5,729 nucleotides of DNA from Acidobacteriaceae bacterium (GTDB lineage Bacteria > Acidobacteriota > Terriglobia > Terriglobales > Acidobacteriaceae). Each line of letters begins with the position of its first letter. Positions within the stretch are counted from its first letter, which is position 1. The notes under the pieces are model-generated. The model did not search any database. It saw only the letters and a list, made by a program, of their open reading frames with translations, and was not told the origin of the DNA. Location of the stretch: assembly GCA_030040395.1 (NCBI GenBank), contig JASHTU010000664.1, forward strand, positions 1 through 5,729, written 5' to 3'. Of the stretch, positions 5,240 to 5,729 are shown piece by piece. A program made the translations under genes and the position numbers.

Positions 5240-5729
5240 ATGCGAATCCTGTCTCCTTTTTGTCTAGTGGTCTGTGCGCTGACATTTGCCCCTTTACCGG
5301 ATGCGGCGCAGCAACCGGCTTCCGACCAGCCGGTTTTGCACCAACCGGCTTCTAATCAGCCGGCTCTGAACCTGAAGGTCCAGGCGCGCGAAGTACTGGT
5401 TCCCGTGACGGTGCGCAACAAGCACGGTGAATTGGTGAACACCCTTACGGCTGCTGACTTCACCCTGACCCAGGACGGGAAGCCGCAGGTGATCAAGAGC
5501 TTTTCGCAGCAGAGCGATCTGCCGTTCATGCTAGGGCTTTTGGTGGACACCAGCCGCAGCGTGGAAGGAGCCCTGGACGCGGAGCGCAAAGCCGCCGAGA
5601 AATTCGTTCAATTGATGCTCCCCGACGAACCGAAGAACGCCAAGCAGGGCGACCAGGCGTTCCTCATTCACTTCGACCGAGAAGTGGAGCTTCTGCAGGA
5701 TTTTACGAATTCCCGGGACAAGCTGGACC
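5240..5729 (+). CDS. Secreted VWFA-domain protein of acidobacterial type, 3' end cut by the window edge
   Basis: The first 163 codons of a protein with a von Willebrand factor A domain, the type widely expanded in Acidobacteriota (TIGR03436-like); the role of these proteins is not well defined, but VWFA domains bind protein partners through a metal ion. A signal peptide (MRILSPFCLVVCALTFAPLPDAA) is followed by a 10-residue tandem repeat, QPASDQPVLH then QPASNQPALN. A beta-rich lead-in comes next: VLVPVTVRNKHGELVNTL, then DFTLTQDGKPQ. The A domain opens with LGLLVDTSRSV, residues 98-108, containing the metal-site motif DTSRS (DxSxS, Asp103). FLIHFDREVELLQDF (141-155) is the next conserved block. 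The remaining A domain, including the later metal-site Thr and Asp, is off the right edge. The ATG has GGAGAG at 5230-5235, four bases upstream. It is divergent from vapBC and apparently unrelated to it. Confidence 0.93.
   Translation, partial: MRILSPFCLVVCALTFAPLPDAAQQPASDQPVLHQPASNQPALNLKVQAREVLVPVTVRNKHGELVNTLTAADFTLTQDGKPQVIKSFSQQSDLPFMLGLLVDTSRSVEGALDAERKAAEKFVQLMLPDEPKNAKQGDQAFLIHFDREVELLQDFTNSRDKLD
5312..5371 (+). repeat. 30-base in-frame tandem duplication in the VWFA gene
   Basis: Two adjacent 30-base units (5312-5341 and 5342-5371) match at 24 of 30 positions and encode QPASDQPVLH and QPASNQPALN just after the signal peptide. Being a multiple of three, it keeps the frame and forms a Gln/Pro-rich spacer between the export signal and the folded domain. 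Confidence 0.8.

Overview
The window looks like chromosomal DNA from a GC-rich member of the Acidobacteriota. The main clue is the gene entering at the right edge, a secreted VWFA protein of the kind expanded in that phylum (TIGR03436-like). A TPR-secretin-cohesin protein encoded next to GspG-like pseudopilins fits the same assignment. The phylum call is inferred from gene content; no 16S or other marker is present.

Layout: (1) Positions 1-3737, minus strand, hold a type II secretion / type IV pilus-like operon read right to left: a secretin with N-terminal TPRs and a C-terminal cohesin-like domain, then a GspG-like pseudopilin whose ribosome binding site overlaps the secretin stop codon, then a second GspG pseudopilin cut by the left edge. 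The 201-base gap between the two pilin genes holds two imperfect hairpins built from degenerate 7-base repeats (consensus NNTCAGT). (2) Positions 3738-3822 are a short divergent intergenic region with an inverted repeat. (3) Positions 3823-4374, plus strand, are smpB, the tmRNA-binding protein of trans-translation, starting at a GTG with an excellent Shine-Dalgarno. (4) Positions 4404-5082, minus strand, are a vapBC toxin-antitoxin pair (AbrB-type antitoxin, PIN-domain RNase toxin) whose genes overlap by 17 bases. Its promoter lies among TGTCA/TGACA inverted repeats that look like an autoregulatory operator. (5) From 5240 to the right edge, plus strand, is the secreted VWFA protein, partial at its 3' end.

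The secretin and pseudopilins should work together: pseudopilins assemble in the inner membrane and drive substrate or fibre through the outer-membrane secretin pore. smpB, vapBC and the VWFA gene appear to be independent neighbours. The vapBC control region is visibly more AT-rich than its surroundings, as expected for a mobile toxin-antitoxin module. I found no complete new system. The least explained elements are the heptad-repeat hairpins, the duplicated operator, the 41-residue leader predicted for one pseudopilin, and the cohesin-like domain on the secretin. No tRNA, rRNA, CRISPR array or insertion sequence was recognised.
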